Source: Methylocapsa sp. D3K7
Lineage (GTDB): Bacteria; Pseudomonadota; Alphaproteobacteria; Rhizobiales; Beijerinckiaceae
Direction of reading: 5' to 3'
Assembly: GCF_029855125.1 (NCBI RefSeq)
Contig: NZ_CP123229.1
Location: 1,736,001 to 1,800,000, forward strand
DNA: 64,000 bases
Positions 26,791 through 36,561 of this stretch are shown piece by piece (position 1 is the first letter of the stretch; each line of letters begins with the position of its first letter). The notes under the pieces are model-generated. The model saw only the letters and a program-made list of their open reading frames with translations, made no database searches and was not told the DNA's origin. The translations under genes and the position numbers were made by a program.

Positions 26791-29067
26791 TTATTCGTCA
26801 TTCCGGTAATGGTCATATTTTCGGTAGTAATAATTGGTTCTATATCGCTCATAGCGTTGAAGAACGGACATATTGACTTTATTCAGGACGACCCCAAGCA
26901 GCCGATCATAGACCTCGGGTGCCTCTGAAAAACTATGCTGGACCACGTCGATTTTGGTTCTGGCCCATTCGATGACGTAGATATAGGAATCAACAAAGCC
27001 CGTGGTTGTCCTGGTGTCCACGACAGGTGCAAGAGGGGAAAAATCAACGATAACGTAATCGTATTTGTCCCGAAGCTGTCTAAAGAGAGATTTGACGGCG
27101 GCCGAACCTATAATTGCATTTGGGTGCAGCAATTTGGTGGACTCAGGGCCGCTTGATAAAAAGGCCAATCCTGTCTTGGGGTCAGTCCATATCGCGTCCT
27201 CGAGCGCGACGCGGCCAGCGGCGACCTCGACCAAACCTGCGGCGGAGTTTGGAGCAAGATGTCGAGAGAGAGTTGGATTGCGTAGATCGGCGTCAACAAG
27301 AATGACTTGCGACCCGGCGTGCGCGATCATCGACGCGAAATTCGCTGATATTGTAGATTTGCCCTCGTTAGGCAACGTCGAGGTGACGCCGATAACTTTA
27401 TTGACTTCGACGACGTTATTCAAATCAGCCAAGACCTTCAGTGATCGCAGCGATTCCGAAAATTGCGAAAACGGCGAATCCACGACGTAGCGCATGAGAT
27501 CGTCGGATTTCCCGATGCATCTTTGTTTGGCGAGAACCGCAGCATCCTCATGCGCGTCCGTAGCGGGAGGGTTGACTTGTTTCAAGACGGGCAGCATCGC
27601 GATGCATTTAACGTGTAGCGCTTCCTCCACTTGGGCACCGGCGCGAAACACACGTTCGGAGGTTTCACGCAGCGCCGCAACGCCGAAGGCCACCATGATC
27701 CCACTGACCCCTGTGACGGCGAGGACGACCAGGGTATTTGGATTGCTTCTTGTTGAAGGAGGATCCGCTGGGCTAATCAACCGCGCTTCAGAAATTGGAA
27801 AGGACTGTTCCTGGACCGCTTCCATATAGCGTTGCAGAAAATTCTCATACATGGCTTTGGTGGTGGACGCGTTGCTCTCCAGCTCGGTCAAACTCACTTG
27901 CGCCTGATTGGTCAAACGGGAGTCGGCGACAGCACTATCGAGACTTTTCTTGATACTCAACTCGCGTGCCTCGGCAATTTCGTATTCGCTCTTGTAGCTC
28001 CCCGCGATCTTCGCCATTTCATCTTTGATATTATGACGCAATTCCTCCATTTGATTGTGCAAACTGATGATGGCCAAATGGCTAGATCCGTATTTTTGCG
28101 CCCAGAGAGCGGCTCGGCCGGCGATCTCAAGATACTGTCCGCGCAGTTTAATGATTACGTCATTTTTTAGCGCGTCGACCATCGAATCGTCAGGAATGCC
28201 AGCCGCCATAACTTTTTCGATACGGTCGAGACGAGCCTTTGCCTCTGCAGTCGCAGCATGCGAAAGGATGAGCTGAGACGTGACTTCGCTCATCTGCTGC
28301 TCATTCATCAGCTTTCCGGCACTTTCGATAATATTGTTTTTCTCCTTGAACTCGATGAGAGCACGGACGCTAGACACGGAGTCGCGGCGCAGAGTTTGAA
28401 TACGATCTTGCAACCATGCGCTGGCCCGCCGCGTGGTTTGATATTTGGCCTCAAGCTGATCCACGACATAGGCGTCGCTGATGGCATTGGCGATCTGGGC
28501 GGCTTTGCCGGGAGAAAGCGATCGAAACGAAATCGACATGACGTAGGTCTGTGGAACTCGGGTGACTTTTCGCCGACTTTCAAAAGTGACGAGGGCTCGG
28601 CGCATGAGGTCTGATTCGGAGACCGCCTCGCCCGGGTCGAATAGATTGGAAAGCAGATGGAAGAGCGCGCCAACCAATCCCCCGCCAGCACCTACAAATT
28701 CCGGATCTTCCGTCAGTTTGAGATCCTTGATGACGGCTTTGCTCACATTTTCGGATGTAAGAATTTCGACCTGTGTCGCTACCGCCACAGTATCGATGAT
28801 CGAATCGCCCATTGTTTGCTGCTGCTGCTGAAAAGCCGGTACCTTGCGCGTGTCAATAACCATCCGGGCAACGGCCGTGTAGCTCGCAGGCGTTGTCAGC
28901 AGATACAACAAGCCAAGCGTTAATGCGCAGGGAAGGATGATAAGGAAAATGGGCAGTTGCCGCCGCACGACCGTGGCAAATGATTTTAACGTGTCGGCAA
29001 AGCTTGTTCCGTCGAGCCGGACGCGCTTTTCGTCTGAACGTGGCAAATTCTCAATGTGCTTCAGCAT
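26791..29067 (-). CDS. Wzc-type chain length regulator / tyrosine autokinase
   Basis: A 758-residue BY-kinase. A Wzz domain lies between two helices (about residues 38-60 and 435-460). The cytoplasmic kinase has Walker A LPNEGKSTISANFA (about 566-578), Walker A' ILVDADLR (589-596) and Walker B VIVDF (672-676). The C-terminus carries eight tyrosines in the last 20 residues (from Y739 to Y754), the autophosphorylation cluster. It controls polymerisation and export of the polysaccharide with an outer membrane OPX protein, which is not in this window. Confidence 0.93.
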   Translation of the reverse strand: MLKHIENLPRSDEKRVRLDGTSFADTLKSFATVVRRQLPIFLIILPCALTLGLLYLLTTPASYTAVARMVIDTRKVPAFQQQQQTMGDSIIDTVAVATQVEILTSENVSKAVIKDLKLTEDPEFVGAGGGLVGALFHLLSNLFDPGEAVSESDLMRRALVTFESRRKVTRVPQTYVMSISFRSLSPGKAAQIANAISDAYVVDQLEAKYQTTRRASAWLQDRIQTLRRDSVSSVRALIEFKEKNNIIESAGKLMNEQQMSEVTSQLILSHAATAEAKARLDRIEKVMAAGIPDDSMVDALKNDVIIKLRGQYLEIAGRAALWAQKYGSSHLAIISLHNQMEELRHNIKDEMAKIAGSYKSEYEIAEARELSIKKSLDSAVADSRLTNQAQVSLTELESNASTTKAMYENFLQRYMEAVQEQSFPISEARLISPADPPSTRSNPNTLVVLAVTGVSGIMVAFGVAALRETSERVFRAGAQVEEALHVKCIAMLPVLKQVNPPATDAHEDAAVLAKQRCIGKSDDLMRYVVDSPFSQFSESLRSLKVLADLNNVVEVNKVIGVTSTLPNEGKSTISANFASMIAHAGSQVILVDADLRNPTLSRHLAPNSAAGLVEVAAGRVALEDAIWTDPKTGLAFLSSGPESTKLLHPNAIIGSAAVKSLFRQLRDKYDYVIVDFSPLAPVVDTRTTTGFVDSYIYVIEWARTKIDVVQHSFSEAPEVYDRLLGVVLNKVNMSVLQRYERYRTNYYYRKYDHYRNDE

Positions 29068-29567
29068 AGTGCCTCAAAAGCGTCAGCAAATTCGCATCAA
29101 TTTTTGGGAGTTTCGTGAAATTCTTCTCCAAAAATCTTGAAGCCAACCGGTGCGGCGAATCTTCCTTTTCGGTCCGGGCGGTATTTTCAAAAATTATCGG
29201 CAACACCAGACAGCCCGACGGCCGGGCGGCCGCCTCAGCGCGTGCGGGCGGCCGGCCCTGCAATCAATTGTTGCCAGACTGCGTTTCTGAAGCGATGGCC
29301 AGTCTCGTATCTCGAAGCCCGCGCCTCCCAGGATTGTTAGGGGTGTACTAAGTGAGTTTAACGATGATTGCGATCAGCGTGCTGACCGCTCATCGACCAT
29401 GGAACACACGTTTTGGGAGGGCGCTTGCCAGGGGATCGGGCAACCATCAGAGTTTCCTCTCTGAAAATAATTTTAGCTAGTTCTTTGCTCGAGTTGTGAC
29501 AATAGTTGATATTCATAATATAACTGTGCTGGAAACACAAGCCGTCGCAACGCTGGGATCAAACCGA
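29068..29567. other. Intergenic stretch upstream of the Wzc-like gene
   Basis: About 500 bp without a supported gene. It begins AT-rich just upstream of the kinase gene, passes a very GC-rich patch (29215-29265, rich in GGCC) and is AT-rich again at 29460-29530. It should contain the wzc promoter, but I cannot assign one. Confidence 0.3.
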
Positions 29568-30040
29568 TCAGAATATCGGCTCCCGGTGAGTGCTCTCTTC
29601 GGAGGGCGCGGTTTGACGTCCACAAGCCGAACCCTTGGTGAAGTCATTCATCGAGGCATTTTTGCGCCGGTTGGCACGGCGTACTGCCGCCATGAACAAT
29701 TTCGAATTGGGCGAGGGGACCAGCCTAAAATTGGCGGGAACCTCGGGAAGCTGAGCGAGTAGCTGGCGCGCCCGGAGGATACGCCGCAAGTCAAGTTTGG
29801 CTTCCGCAATCCGGCGCGCCAAAGCCACAAGGTCAGACTCGGCCTGGTTGCCCGCGTCGCCCGCAATAGCCCGGACCAGTTACTCGATCTCTCCGTCCGC
29901 GCCAGGCTCCAACCAGAGCGACAAGCAAGTCCATGCCGCAGCGCATTTGGGCGGGCGGCGGCCTTGCCGACCTCGGTGCGCGGTCCAGCGCTGCGCTCTG
30001 CATTGGCGAGATTGGCGTCGCGTTGCCGGGCGCCCATCAT
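29568..30040 (-). pseudogene. Decayed conserved hypothetical gene (frameshift plus stop)
   Basis: The start reads like a common Rhizobiales hypothetical family: RQRDANLANAERSAGPRTE and AAARPNALRHGL. The next part of the family, LEPGADGEIE, a TAA stop, LVRAIAGDAG and ALARRIAEAKLDLRRILRAR, continues in another frame from about 29900. One frameshift and one nonsense codon (GAG TAA CTG, probably from CAA) break it. The function of the family is unknown. Confidence 0.55.
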
Positions 30041-30064
30041 TATGGGTCGTAGGAGACTTCGCGA

Positions 30065-30361
30065 ATTGTCGGCCCATTCAAGACACCTGGCGGATCTTAC
30101 CGAAATTCCGCAGCGACAACGTCTTCACTCACGCGCTCTATCCGCTTCGCCCAGCCGGCGCGCCGCTGCTCGATTTGCAGGAGAATTGCGTCGCGACGAT
30201 TTTCGCGGCGTTCATTCTGTTGTTGAGGCGATCAAGCTCGGCAGCGTTCATTGAAAGCGATTGTGCGGTGACATTCGCCAAGGAGATCCCCGCCTCGGCG
30301 AGCAAAGCATCCACAAAGTCGGCCTTTTTGTCTCCGTTGAACCAATCCGTTGCGACGCGAC
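30065..30361 (-). pseudogene. Remnant of partner hypothetical gene, cut by IS481
   Basis: On the minus strand, AELDRLNNRMNAAK in one frame is followed by RRDAILLQIEQRRAGWAKRI and VVAAEF in the next. This helical arrangement resembles the gene that commonly precedes the RQxxANxxNAxxSxGPRT family in Rhizobiales. One frameshift is visible. Its 5' part stops at the left end of the IS481 element, which probably inserted there. Confidence 0.4.
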
Positions 30362-31404
30362 TGTTTGATCCCGGGATTTAATGGTGCGATCTTTTCCAGG
30401 GAATGGAAGGATGCGCTATGGCTCAAATTCTCCATGGGAGCGCCACGACGACAGAGGCGGTGCGTCGAGCGATACAAAATAGTCAAGAGAGCCTGAGGGC
30501 TCTCGCCAAGCGCTAAGGGATCAACCAGAAGACCGTCGCCAAATGGAAGAAGCGGACCTCGGCGGCCGATCTGCCGACCGGTCCAAGGGAACCGAAGTCG
30601 ACGGTCCTCTCGATCGAGGAGGAGGCGATCGTCGTCACCTTCAGGCGTCATACGCTCCTACCGCTCGACGAGTGCCATTACGCCCTTCAGCCGACGATCC
30701 CGCATCTGACGCGCTCATCGTTGCATCGTTGTCTGCAGCGCCATGGCATTTCCCGCCTGCCAGAGACCGAAGGGGATAAGCCGGCCAGACAGAAGTTCAA
30801 ATCCTATCCGATCGGCTATTTCCATATCGACATCGCCGAAGAGCAAACTGCAGAGGGCAAGCTCTATTTGCTCGTGGCGATCGACCGCACATCCAAATTC
30901 GCCTTTGTCGAGCTGCACGAGAAAGCCACCACGCGCGTGGCCGCCGATTTTCTGCACGCCCTCATCCAGGCCGTACCCTACAAGATTCACACGGTGCTGA
31001 CCGACAACGGCCTGCACTTCACCGATCCCCGCGGCGACGGTTGGAGTCCGGCAGAGATCAAGCACATGATCGAACGTAAGGAGCCTTTCCGCGCCCATGC
31101 CTTCGAGCTGGCCTGCACTCGCAATGACATCGATCATAGCCTGACCAAACCCAAGCATCCCTGGACCAACGGCCAGGTCGAACGTATGAATCGAACGATC
31201 AAGGAAGCAACCGTCAGGCGCTTCCATTACGAGACCATGATCAGCTCAAAACGCATCTCGGCGACTTCATCCCCGCCTACAATTTCGCTCGAAGACTGGA
31301 GACCCTCAAGGGCCTCACGCCATACGAATATATCTGCAAGCTCTGGACAAAAGAGCCGAACAGATTCACTTTAAACCCGCTCCATCATATGCCGGGACTA
31401 AACA
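30362..31404 (+). mobile_element. IS481-family insertion sequence, inactivated
   Basis: Terminal inverted repeats match at 18 of 23 positions: the left end 30362-30384 begins TGTTTGATCCCGG, and the right end 31382-31404 is its reverse partner (GCCGGGACTAAACA). Length is about 1043 bp. It encodes one defective transposase. No target duplication is visible, and the right side is now joined to an IS630 element. Confidence 0.75.
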
Positions 31405-31409
31405 CCTAG
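30418..31409 (+). pseudogene. IS481-family transposase with stop and frameshift
   Basis: The helix-turn-helix N-terminus (SQESLRALAKR, stop, GINQKTVAKWKK) and an rve integrase core are readable. The DDE residues lie in FHIDIAEEQ, VLTDNGLHF and NGQVERMNRTIKEATV. A TAA replaces a codon at about 30514, and one base is missing at about 31236, after which the frame shifts (YETHDQLKTHLGDF becomes readable only in the other frame). The stop TAG at 31407-31409 is formed across the junction with the IS630 element. Confidence 0.85.
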
Positions 31410-32460
31410 AGCAGTATCCGACCTGAATGAATCTGAAGGGATTCCCGAATCGGGCTTGAGGTGATTCAAACTGTCTGCCGGAGCAAGGAGGCCGGCAGGC
31501 ATGTCGAAAGCCTTGTCTCTCGATCTTCGGGTTCGTGTGCTGTCCGCGGTTGCGCAGGGTCTAAGCCATCGCGAAGCCGGCGCGCGGTTCGCGGTCAGCG
31601 CATCGAGCGTCAGCCGCTGGCGAAAGCTTGCGCGGGAACGGGGTGACGCGCGTCCGAAGGCGCTCGGCGGGGATCGTCGGTCGGGCCGGATCGACGCCCA
31701 TAAGGACACAGTCCTCTGCGTGCTCGAGGCGACGCCCGACATCACCATCGAGGAGTTACGCCAAACGCTGGCGGACAAGGGGCTTGTCGTCGGCTATGGC
31801 ACGATCCGCCGCTTCTTCGCGCGTCATGCGATCACGCGCAAAAAAAGACTGCGCACGCCAGCGAGCAGGATCGCCCCGACGTCCTGAAACGGCGCGAGGA
31901 CTGGTTCGACGGGCAGATCGATCTCGACCCTGACCGCCTCGTCTTCATCGACGAGACCTGGGCCTCGACGAAGATGGCCCGCACGCATGGCCGTTGCCGG
32001 CGCGGCGAACGCCTGCGCGTCGGCGTGCCCCATGGCCACTGGAAGACCACGACTTTTGTCGCCGCCCTCACGACGCGCGGCATGATCGCGCCGTGGGTGC
32101 TGGACGGGCCGATCAACCGCGACGCTTTCGAGACCTATGTCGACAAGGCCCTCGTTCCAGACCTGCGGCCGGGCGACATCGTCGTCATGGACAATCTGTC
32201 GAGCCATAAGGGGCCAAGAGTGCGGGAGATGATCGCGGCGGCGGACGCCAGCCTTCTCTACCTGCCGCCTTACAGTCCGGACTTCAACCCGATCGAGAAT
32301 GCCTTCTCCAAGCTGAAGGCTCATCTGCGTAAGGCTGCCGAGCGAACCGTCGGCGGCCTCTGGGACGCCATCGGCCGCATCATCGATCTGTTCGCTCCAG
32401 CGGAATGCAAAAACTACTTCGCCGCCGCAGGATACGATGCAACATGATCGGCTATTGCTC
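31409..32460 (+). mobile_element. IS630-family insertion sequence, apparently intact
   Basis: The ends GAGCAGTATCCGA (left) and GGCTATTGCTC (right, reverse partner) form imperfect inverted repeats, flanked by the TA duplication typical of IS630: TA at 31407-31408 and at 32461-32462. Length is about 1052 bp. It lies inside the stop codon of the IS481 transposase and extends into the end of the methyltransferase gene. Confidence 0.88.
31501..32447 (+). CDS. IS630-family transposase made by -1 frameshift
   Basis: ORF A (31501-31887) carries the N-terminal helix-turn-helix (SKALSLDLRVRVLSAVAQGL, SASSVSRWRKL). ORF B, in the -1 frame and ending at 32447, carries the DDE catalytic core: VFIDETWAS, IVVMDNLSSHKG and SPDFNPIENAFSKLK. 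They are joined at an A7 run (31840-31846), a usual slippage site for IS630 elements. A strong AAGGAGG precedes the ATG. No other damage is visible, so the element may be active. Confidence 0.85.
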
Positions 32461-33298
32461 TAGTGACCAGTGCCAGACTGGTCATATTCGTTCCTTGTTT
32501 TGTCTGCCAGGGCAACTTGCCCAGCGGCAAAACCTCGATCAGCGGGTTTTCTTTTCGAACGCGCTTTAGCGCATCGAAGGGGCCACTTATTGTCACGCTA
32601 TGAGGAAAAAGAGGCTTCCCGCCGGGATAATAATCGTGAAGTAAAATAAGCCCCCCTTTTTGAAGGAGAGGGAGAGCCGCACTGAGCTCTTCGTAAACCG
32701 TCTTGGCCTTATGATCGCCGTCAAGAAATATAAAATTGAAATGCTGCTTAGTGGTTCTCATGAATTGAAGAGACGAACCTGTATGAAAACGTATCCTATT
32801 GAGTGAACCTAATTTTGAAGCGAAATTTGCGGGAGATTCGGGCATACCAACTTTTTTCCACGCACCTTGTTCCGGGTGGTTCACGTCAATAATATCAACC
32901 GTTGTTAATTGGCCGCCTTGATTTAACCGGTTCAGCGCACTCGCTATATACATAGTCGAAGCCCCGATATGCGTGCCGACCTCCAGTACATTGATTGGGC
33001 TTAAAGCCATAATGAGAAAGTAAAGGGCGCGTCGATCCCCGGGATTAACCCCCCCAAAATAGTCTCCATCGCCAAAAAGACTGCTGATCCTAGCATGATC
33101 TGCCTTCCACGCCTCCGCGATCCTTGTATCAGAGAAAATACGATGACATTCCACCGATGCAATCGACCGCAACGGCCCTGCATCGAAGTGCTTTTTCGGA
33201 ACGTTTTTTAATTGAAGCTGTGCCACTGCATCCAAGTATCGGTGCAAAATTGGCGGCGGCAAAATTGCTTTGACGGTTTTTTTCATAACGGCAATCAT
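32414..33298 (-). CDS. SAM-dependent methyltransferase (Methyltransf_24 type), C-terminus replaced by IS DNA
   Basis: A 294-residue class I methyltransferase. Motif I is INVLEVGTHIGASTMYIASAL, with an acidic strand QLTTVDIIDVN, and a later FNFIFLDGDHKAKTVYEEL that resembles the metal-binding aspartate loop of this family. It probably O-methylates a sugar in the polysaccharide. The last ~15 residues (after MTSLALVTR) are encoded by the end of the IS630 element, since the native stop was lost at the insertion. The core is complete, so it may still work. Confidence 0.8.
   Translation of the reverse strand: MIAVMKKTVKAILPPPILHRYLDAVAQLQLKNVPKKHFDAGPLRSIASVECHRIFSDTRIAEAWKADHARISSLFGDGDYFGGVNPGDRRALYFLIMALSPINVLEVGTHIGASTMYIASALNRLNQGGQLTTVDIIDVNHPEQGAWKKVGMPESPANFASKLGSLNRIRFHTGSSLQFMRTTKQHFNFIFLDGDHKAKTVYEELSAALPLLQKGGLILLHDYYPGGKPLFPHSVTISGPFDALKRVRKENPLIEVLPLGKLPWQTKQGTNMTSLALVTRAIADHVASYPAAAK
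32464..32484. repeat. Small perfect hairpin at methyltransferase 3' end
   Basis: TGACCAGT (32464-32471), a 5-nt loop and ACTGGTCA (32477-32484) form an 8-bp perfect stem within the end of the methyltransferase frame, next to the IS630 right end. It may be part of the IS481 end region or chance. No T-run follows. Confidence 0.4.
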
Positions 33299-33418
33299 TC
33301 AGTTTACTCCCGGCACCAACTAAAGCATTTTCCCAACCGAAATAATCTCTGAGCTCCCAGACTAAACGCGATTGCGGTCTTCAGTCTGACTCAAGCGCGA
33401 TGGCTGAACGAGAACCGC

Positions 33419-34555
33419 CTAATTCATGCCTATCGCGCTCTCAATTGCATCGAAGTAACGCGTTACGACTATTCGCTCGTCGTAGTCCGTCTCTGCTTTG
33501 GCCCGGCTCGCTAAGCCCATTTGCTCCCGCTTGACAGGGTCAAGAGAAAGAAAGGCGATGAGCTTTTCGGCCAAATCTTTATGATCCCTCGCAGCGCAGA
33601 GGTAGCCGTTGACACCATCATCGACAACGTCCCGGCAGCCGGGGGCGTCGGTCGTTATAAGAGGTTTGGCCATGGCGGCTGCTTCCAAGAGGACGCGCGG
33701 AGTCCCCTCACGGTAATAAGACGCCAGCACAACACAACCGGCTGCCGCGATAATGGGCCGGACGTCGTCCACCATCCCTAGATATTCCACGATTTCTTCC
33801 CCTACCCAGGTTTGCATCTGAGATCGCGAAATCGCACTTCGATTTTCGACGTCGAGAAAACCAAGGATCTGAAACCGGGCATTAGGAAATTGCTTTTTCA
33901 CCAGTCGCGCCGCCTCAACATATTCACCCACGCCCTTGTCCCAAAGTAGCCGCGCGATGAGCAAGAAAATGGGTAAGGCGGATGTGTTGGCCCCGGGGAG
34001 AACTGGCTGAGGCCGGAATTTGTCGAGATCAACGCCGGAGCCCGGAAGCAGGGAGGCGCGTCCGCGCCGTACCAGCCGCAATCGGATGAAGAGATCACGG
34101 TCATCCTCATTCTGAAAAAACACCGTTCTCGATGGACGAAGCGCCAAGCGGTACAGTAATTTTACGAACATCGTTACCCAGGTCTCGCGGATGAAGACGG
34201 TTCCAAGCCCAGAGATGTTGTTAATGACTGGTATTCCAAACAGGTGGGCCGCAATAGAGCCATAGATGTTTGGTTTTATCGTATAGCCGAGTAATACGTC
34301 CGGCCGCTCGCGCTGAAGCAGGCGTAGATAGCGCAGGAACAAAAGTCCGTCATGGAGCAGCGAGGTGCCATTTTTATCCATCGGCAGCGCAATATGCTGG
34401 CAACCGAGCTGGTCGAGCCGGGCAGAATAGTCATCCTGCGGGGCGACCGCCAAAATATCAAATCCGTTTTGACTCAGGCTACGGATCAATCCGGCGCGAA
34501 AATTGTAGATATTCCATGAGCCGTTGATCGAGATCATCACACGTTTTCGAGGCAT
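33419..34555 (-). CDS. GT4-family glycosyltransferase
   Basis: A 378-residue GT-B glycosyltransferase of the WbnK/CapM-like type. The N-terminal motif is NGSWNIYNFRAGLIRSL, then PDVLLGYTIKPNIYGS. The donor-binding domain has PIFLLIARLLWDKGVGEYVE and the E-x7-E region SYYREGTPRVLLEAAAMAKP. It would add a sugar to the lipid-linked repeat on the cytoplasmic face. ATG 34555 was chosen; a TTG at 34567 is an alternative. Confidence 0.9.
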   Translation of the reverse strand: MPRKRVMISINGSWNIYNFRAGLIRSLSQNGFDILAVAPQDDYSARLDQLGCQHIALPMDKNGTSLLHDGLLFLRYLRLLQRERPDVLLGYTIKPNIYGSIAAHLFGIPVINNISGLGTVFIRETWVTMFVKLLYRLALRPSRTVFFQNEDDRDLFIRLRLVRRGRASLLPGSGVDLDKFRPQPVLPGANTSALPIFLLIARLLWDKGVGEYVEAARLVKKQFPNARFQILGFLDVENRSAISRSQMQTWVGEEIVEYLGMVDDVRPIIAAAGCVVLASYYREGTPRVLLEAAAMAKPLITTDAPGCRDVVDDGVNGYLCAARDHKDLAEKLIAFLSLDPVKREQMGLASRAKAETDYDERIVVTRYFDAIESAIGMN

Positions 34556-34567
34556 AACCGCTCTCAA

Positions 34568-34973
34568 TATCAGAGTGCATTAGGCTAGGCTCGCAAGGGT
34601 CACGGGCACGCAGGTCCGACACCGCGCGATTAAAGCGCACGTTGCCGTTTATGCTCGACAGCGCTGACCGCGCGCCGGCGGTGGCGCGCACGGCTTCCAT
34701 GGTGCGCAATTCCGTGTCGACGAGATCGAGCCGGACGTATCGCTTTCGAGTTCGGCCGGACTGTCGGAAATCTTGTGTGCGCGGGCCATTTTAGCACCGC
34801 TGGAGGCAGGTTCTGTGATCAATATGTGAGCCGGCGCGCAAAATTGGGTCTGACGCAATCTCGATGATGTTCCACCATGTTCGATGAATATGAAACGTGG
34901 CTGACGGAACCGTTCTTTTCCATGAACTCTCCGTTGGATTTCAGACAGATTGGCGGGTTGAAGAGGGGAAGGA
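34568..34973. other. Intergenic stretch with unsupported short frames only
   Basis: About 400 bp between a methyltransferase and a glycosyltransferase on the same strand. Short minus-strand frames in two phases give helical-looking peptides (for example RTMEAVRATAGARSALSSIN) that may be a decayed gene, but I recognise no family. Confidence 0.3.
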
Positions 34974-35744
34974 TTAAACAAATGGTTCACTAGACTTTCT
35001 CAGTGCCATACAGAACGTTTCGGCAGACTGCTCGCGAGCAATTAAATAGAAACTTAAGACCCACAGCCTCCAAAAAAAGTAAAATGGGAAAAAGAAAGAA
35101 AAGTAGCTACTAATATAATGAAAGCTTTCTTTTTCGACGCAAAATTGATTTTTCTTCGCGAGGTCCCGAAATTCGCAGGGGGTGCATTTGTCATAATAGC
35201 TGTAGAATCCTTGCGCATGGCGCGTTTCTGGAAAAATATAGTAAAGAATTTTCTGCTTTAATTTTTGCGGCAATAAAATATTCAGACGAGCAAAAACAGC
35301 ATTTTTAGAAGGAACAAATATTAATGCCAAGCCTCCAGTTTTAAGAATACTAGATATACTAGCAAATGCTAGATCAACGTTTTTAACGTGCTCTAGTAAA
35401 GCTTGGCAAATCACTATGTTAGCGTCTTTATAACCTTGAAACTTTGTAATATCAGCGCATATTATTTGATCATAAGAACCTTGTGGCGCACGATTAAGTT
35501 CATCTTGATCTATGTCAAAACCAACAATGAATAGATCTAACGATTTTTTTATATCCTGCGAGATATAAGGTTGTTTCCCGCCGCCGATATCATAAATCTT
35601 AACGTTGCTTTCCAAATATTGGGGAGCAAATTGATCCATAAAAAATCTATTTCCGTCAATTCTAAATTTCTTAGGAAGTATCAGATCGAACTGTTTGCTT
35701 AGATCTCTGTTGAATTTGATAAATTTAATTATTAAATTTTTCAT
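34974..35744 (-). CDS. Class I methyltransferase, AT-rich
   Basis: A 256-residue Methyltransf_11-like protein: motif I VKIYDIGGGKQPYI, acidic loop LFIVGFDIDQDEL, and the post-motif NIVICQALLEHVKNVDLAFA. A hydrophobic stretch near the C-terminus (FFFPFYFFWRLWVLSFYL) may attach it to the membrane. The start ATG at 35744 follows GGAACTAAAG; an upstream in-frame ATG at 35765 would overlap the neighbour. Base composition is far AT-richer than the hopanoid or mxa genes, a sign of transfer. Confidence 0.85.
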   Translation of the reverse strand: MKNLIIKFIKFNRDLSKQFDLILPKKFRIDGNRFFMDQFAPQYLESNVKIYDIGGGKQPYISQDIKKSLDLFIVGFDIDQDELNRAPQGSYDQIICADITKFQGYKDANIVICQALLEHVKNVDLAFASISSILKTGGLALIFVPSKNAVFARLNILLPQKLKQKILYYIFPETRHAQGFYSYYDKCTPCEFRDLAKKNQFCVEKESFHYISSYFSFFFPFYFFWRLWVLSFYLIAREQSAETFCMALRKSSEPFV

Positions 35745-35754
35745 CTTTAGTTCC

Positions 35755-36561
35755 TTATATTCCACGCTCCTTGGGTGTCTTCTGTTGAATCAGGAAGGCT
35801 TCTCGCGTCTCTCTACCTAACTTTCCGGACAGCGCTTTGAAAGGGAGCCTTTTGAAGTAGCGCGCGAATCCTCCATGCGCATTGTCAATGTAGAACTGCA
35901 CCGGCCAGTCAAAATTTCCAAATATATTCAAAGATAGTTCTTGATATTGTCCAGTTGTCCAATACGATAATCCTTCGCGGCAGTACTTATGATTCAAAGC
36001 AACGATGGCCTGCCACGATAGGTTGTGTTGAAATTGATTGCGCACCCCAAGGATAGCCCATACTTGGAGCCACCATATTGGACAATATGGCCAAAAATAA
36101 TTCATTAAAGGCACATAGATATGAGGCTCATATGGCAAATACCATTTCCCAGGATAAATATGCATTGAGTATCCACCCGGTCTAAGAACTCGATATATTT
36201 CTCGAAAGCATTCCTCTTTGTTCTGAGCATGCTCTAGCACCTGTGTACTGATGACCACGTCAAAAGTATTATCGTCGAATGGCAGCCGGTATGGACTCCG
36301 ACAGATTGTGCTAAGTCGGTCCGGGATAGGAATTTGATCTTCGGCCCAATAGGCCGAGATGTCACAACCATAGGCATCGAAGCCACGCTGGCAAAGAGCG
36401 TGAACCAACTGCCCACTTCCGCATCCAAAATCCATTACCTTTGCGATAGTGGGACGACTGCCCCATCCCCCCAGCTCTTTTATCGCGGTTTCAAAGAAGG
36501 CGGCCGACGCGACCGCTGTTTGGGAAACGTCGGAGAAAGTATTTGGGTTGGAAGGAGGCAT
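35755..36561 (-). CDS. Class I methyltransferase
   Basis: A 268-residue SAM-dependent methyltransferase with motif I AKVMDFGCGSGQLVHALCQR, acidic loop DAYGCDIS, DVVISTQVLEHAQNKEE and LRPGGYSMHI. The C-terminal half is aromatic-rich (YFWPYCPIWWLQVWAI) and may contact the membrane or lipid-linked sugars. It ends just before the next methyltransferase on the same strand. Likely modifies the exopolysaccharide repeat. Confidence 0.87.
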   Translation of the reverse strand: MPPSNPNTFSDVSQTAVASAAFFETAIKELGGWGSRPTIAKVMDFGCGSGQLVHALCQRGFDAYGCDISAYWAEDQIPIPDRLSTICRSPYRLPFDDNTFDVVISTQVLEHAQNKEECFREIYRVLRPGGYSMHIYPGKWYLPYEPHIYVPLMNYFWPYCPIWWLQVWAILGVRNQFQHNLSWQAIVALNHKYCREGLSYWTTGQYQELSLNIFGNFDWPVQFYIDNAHGGFARYFKRLPFKALSGKLGRETREAFLIQQKTPKERGI

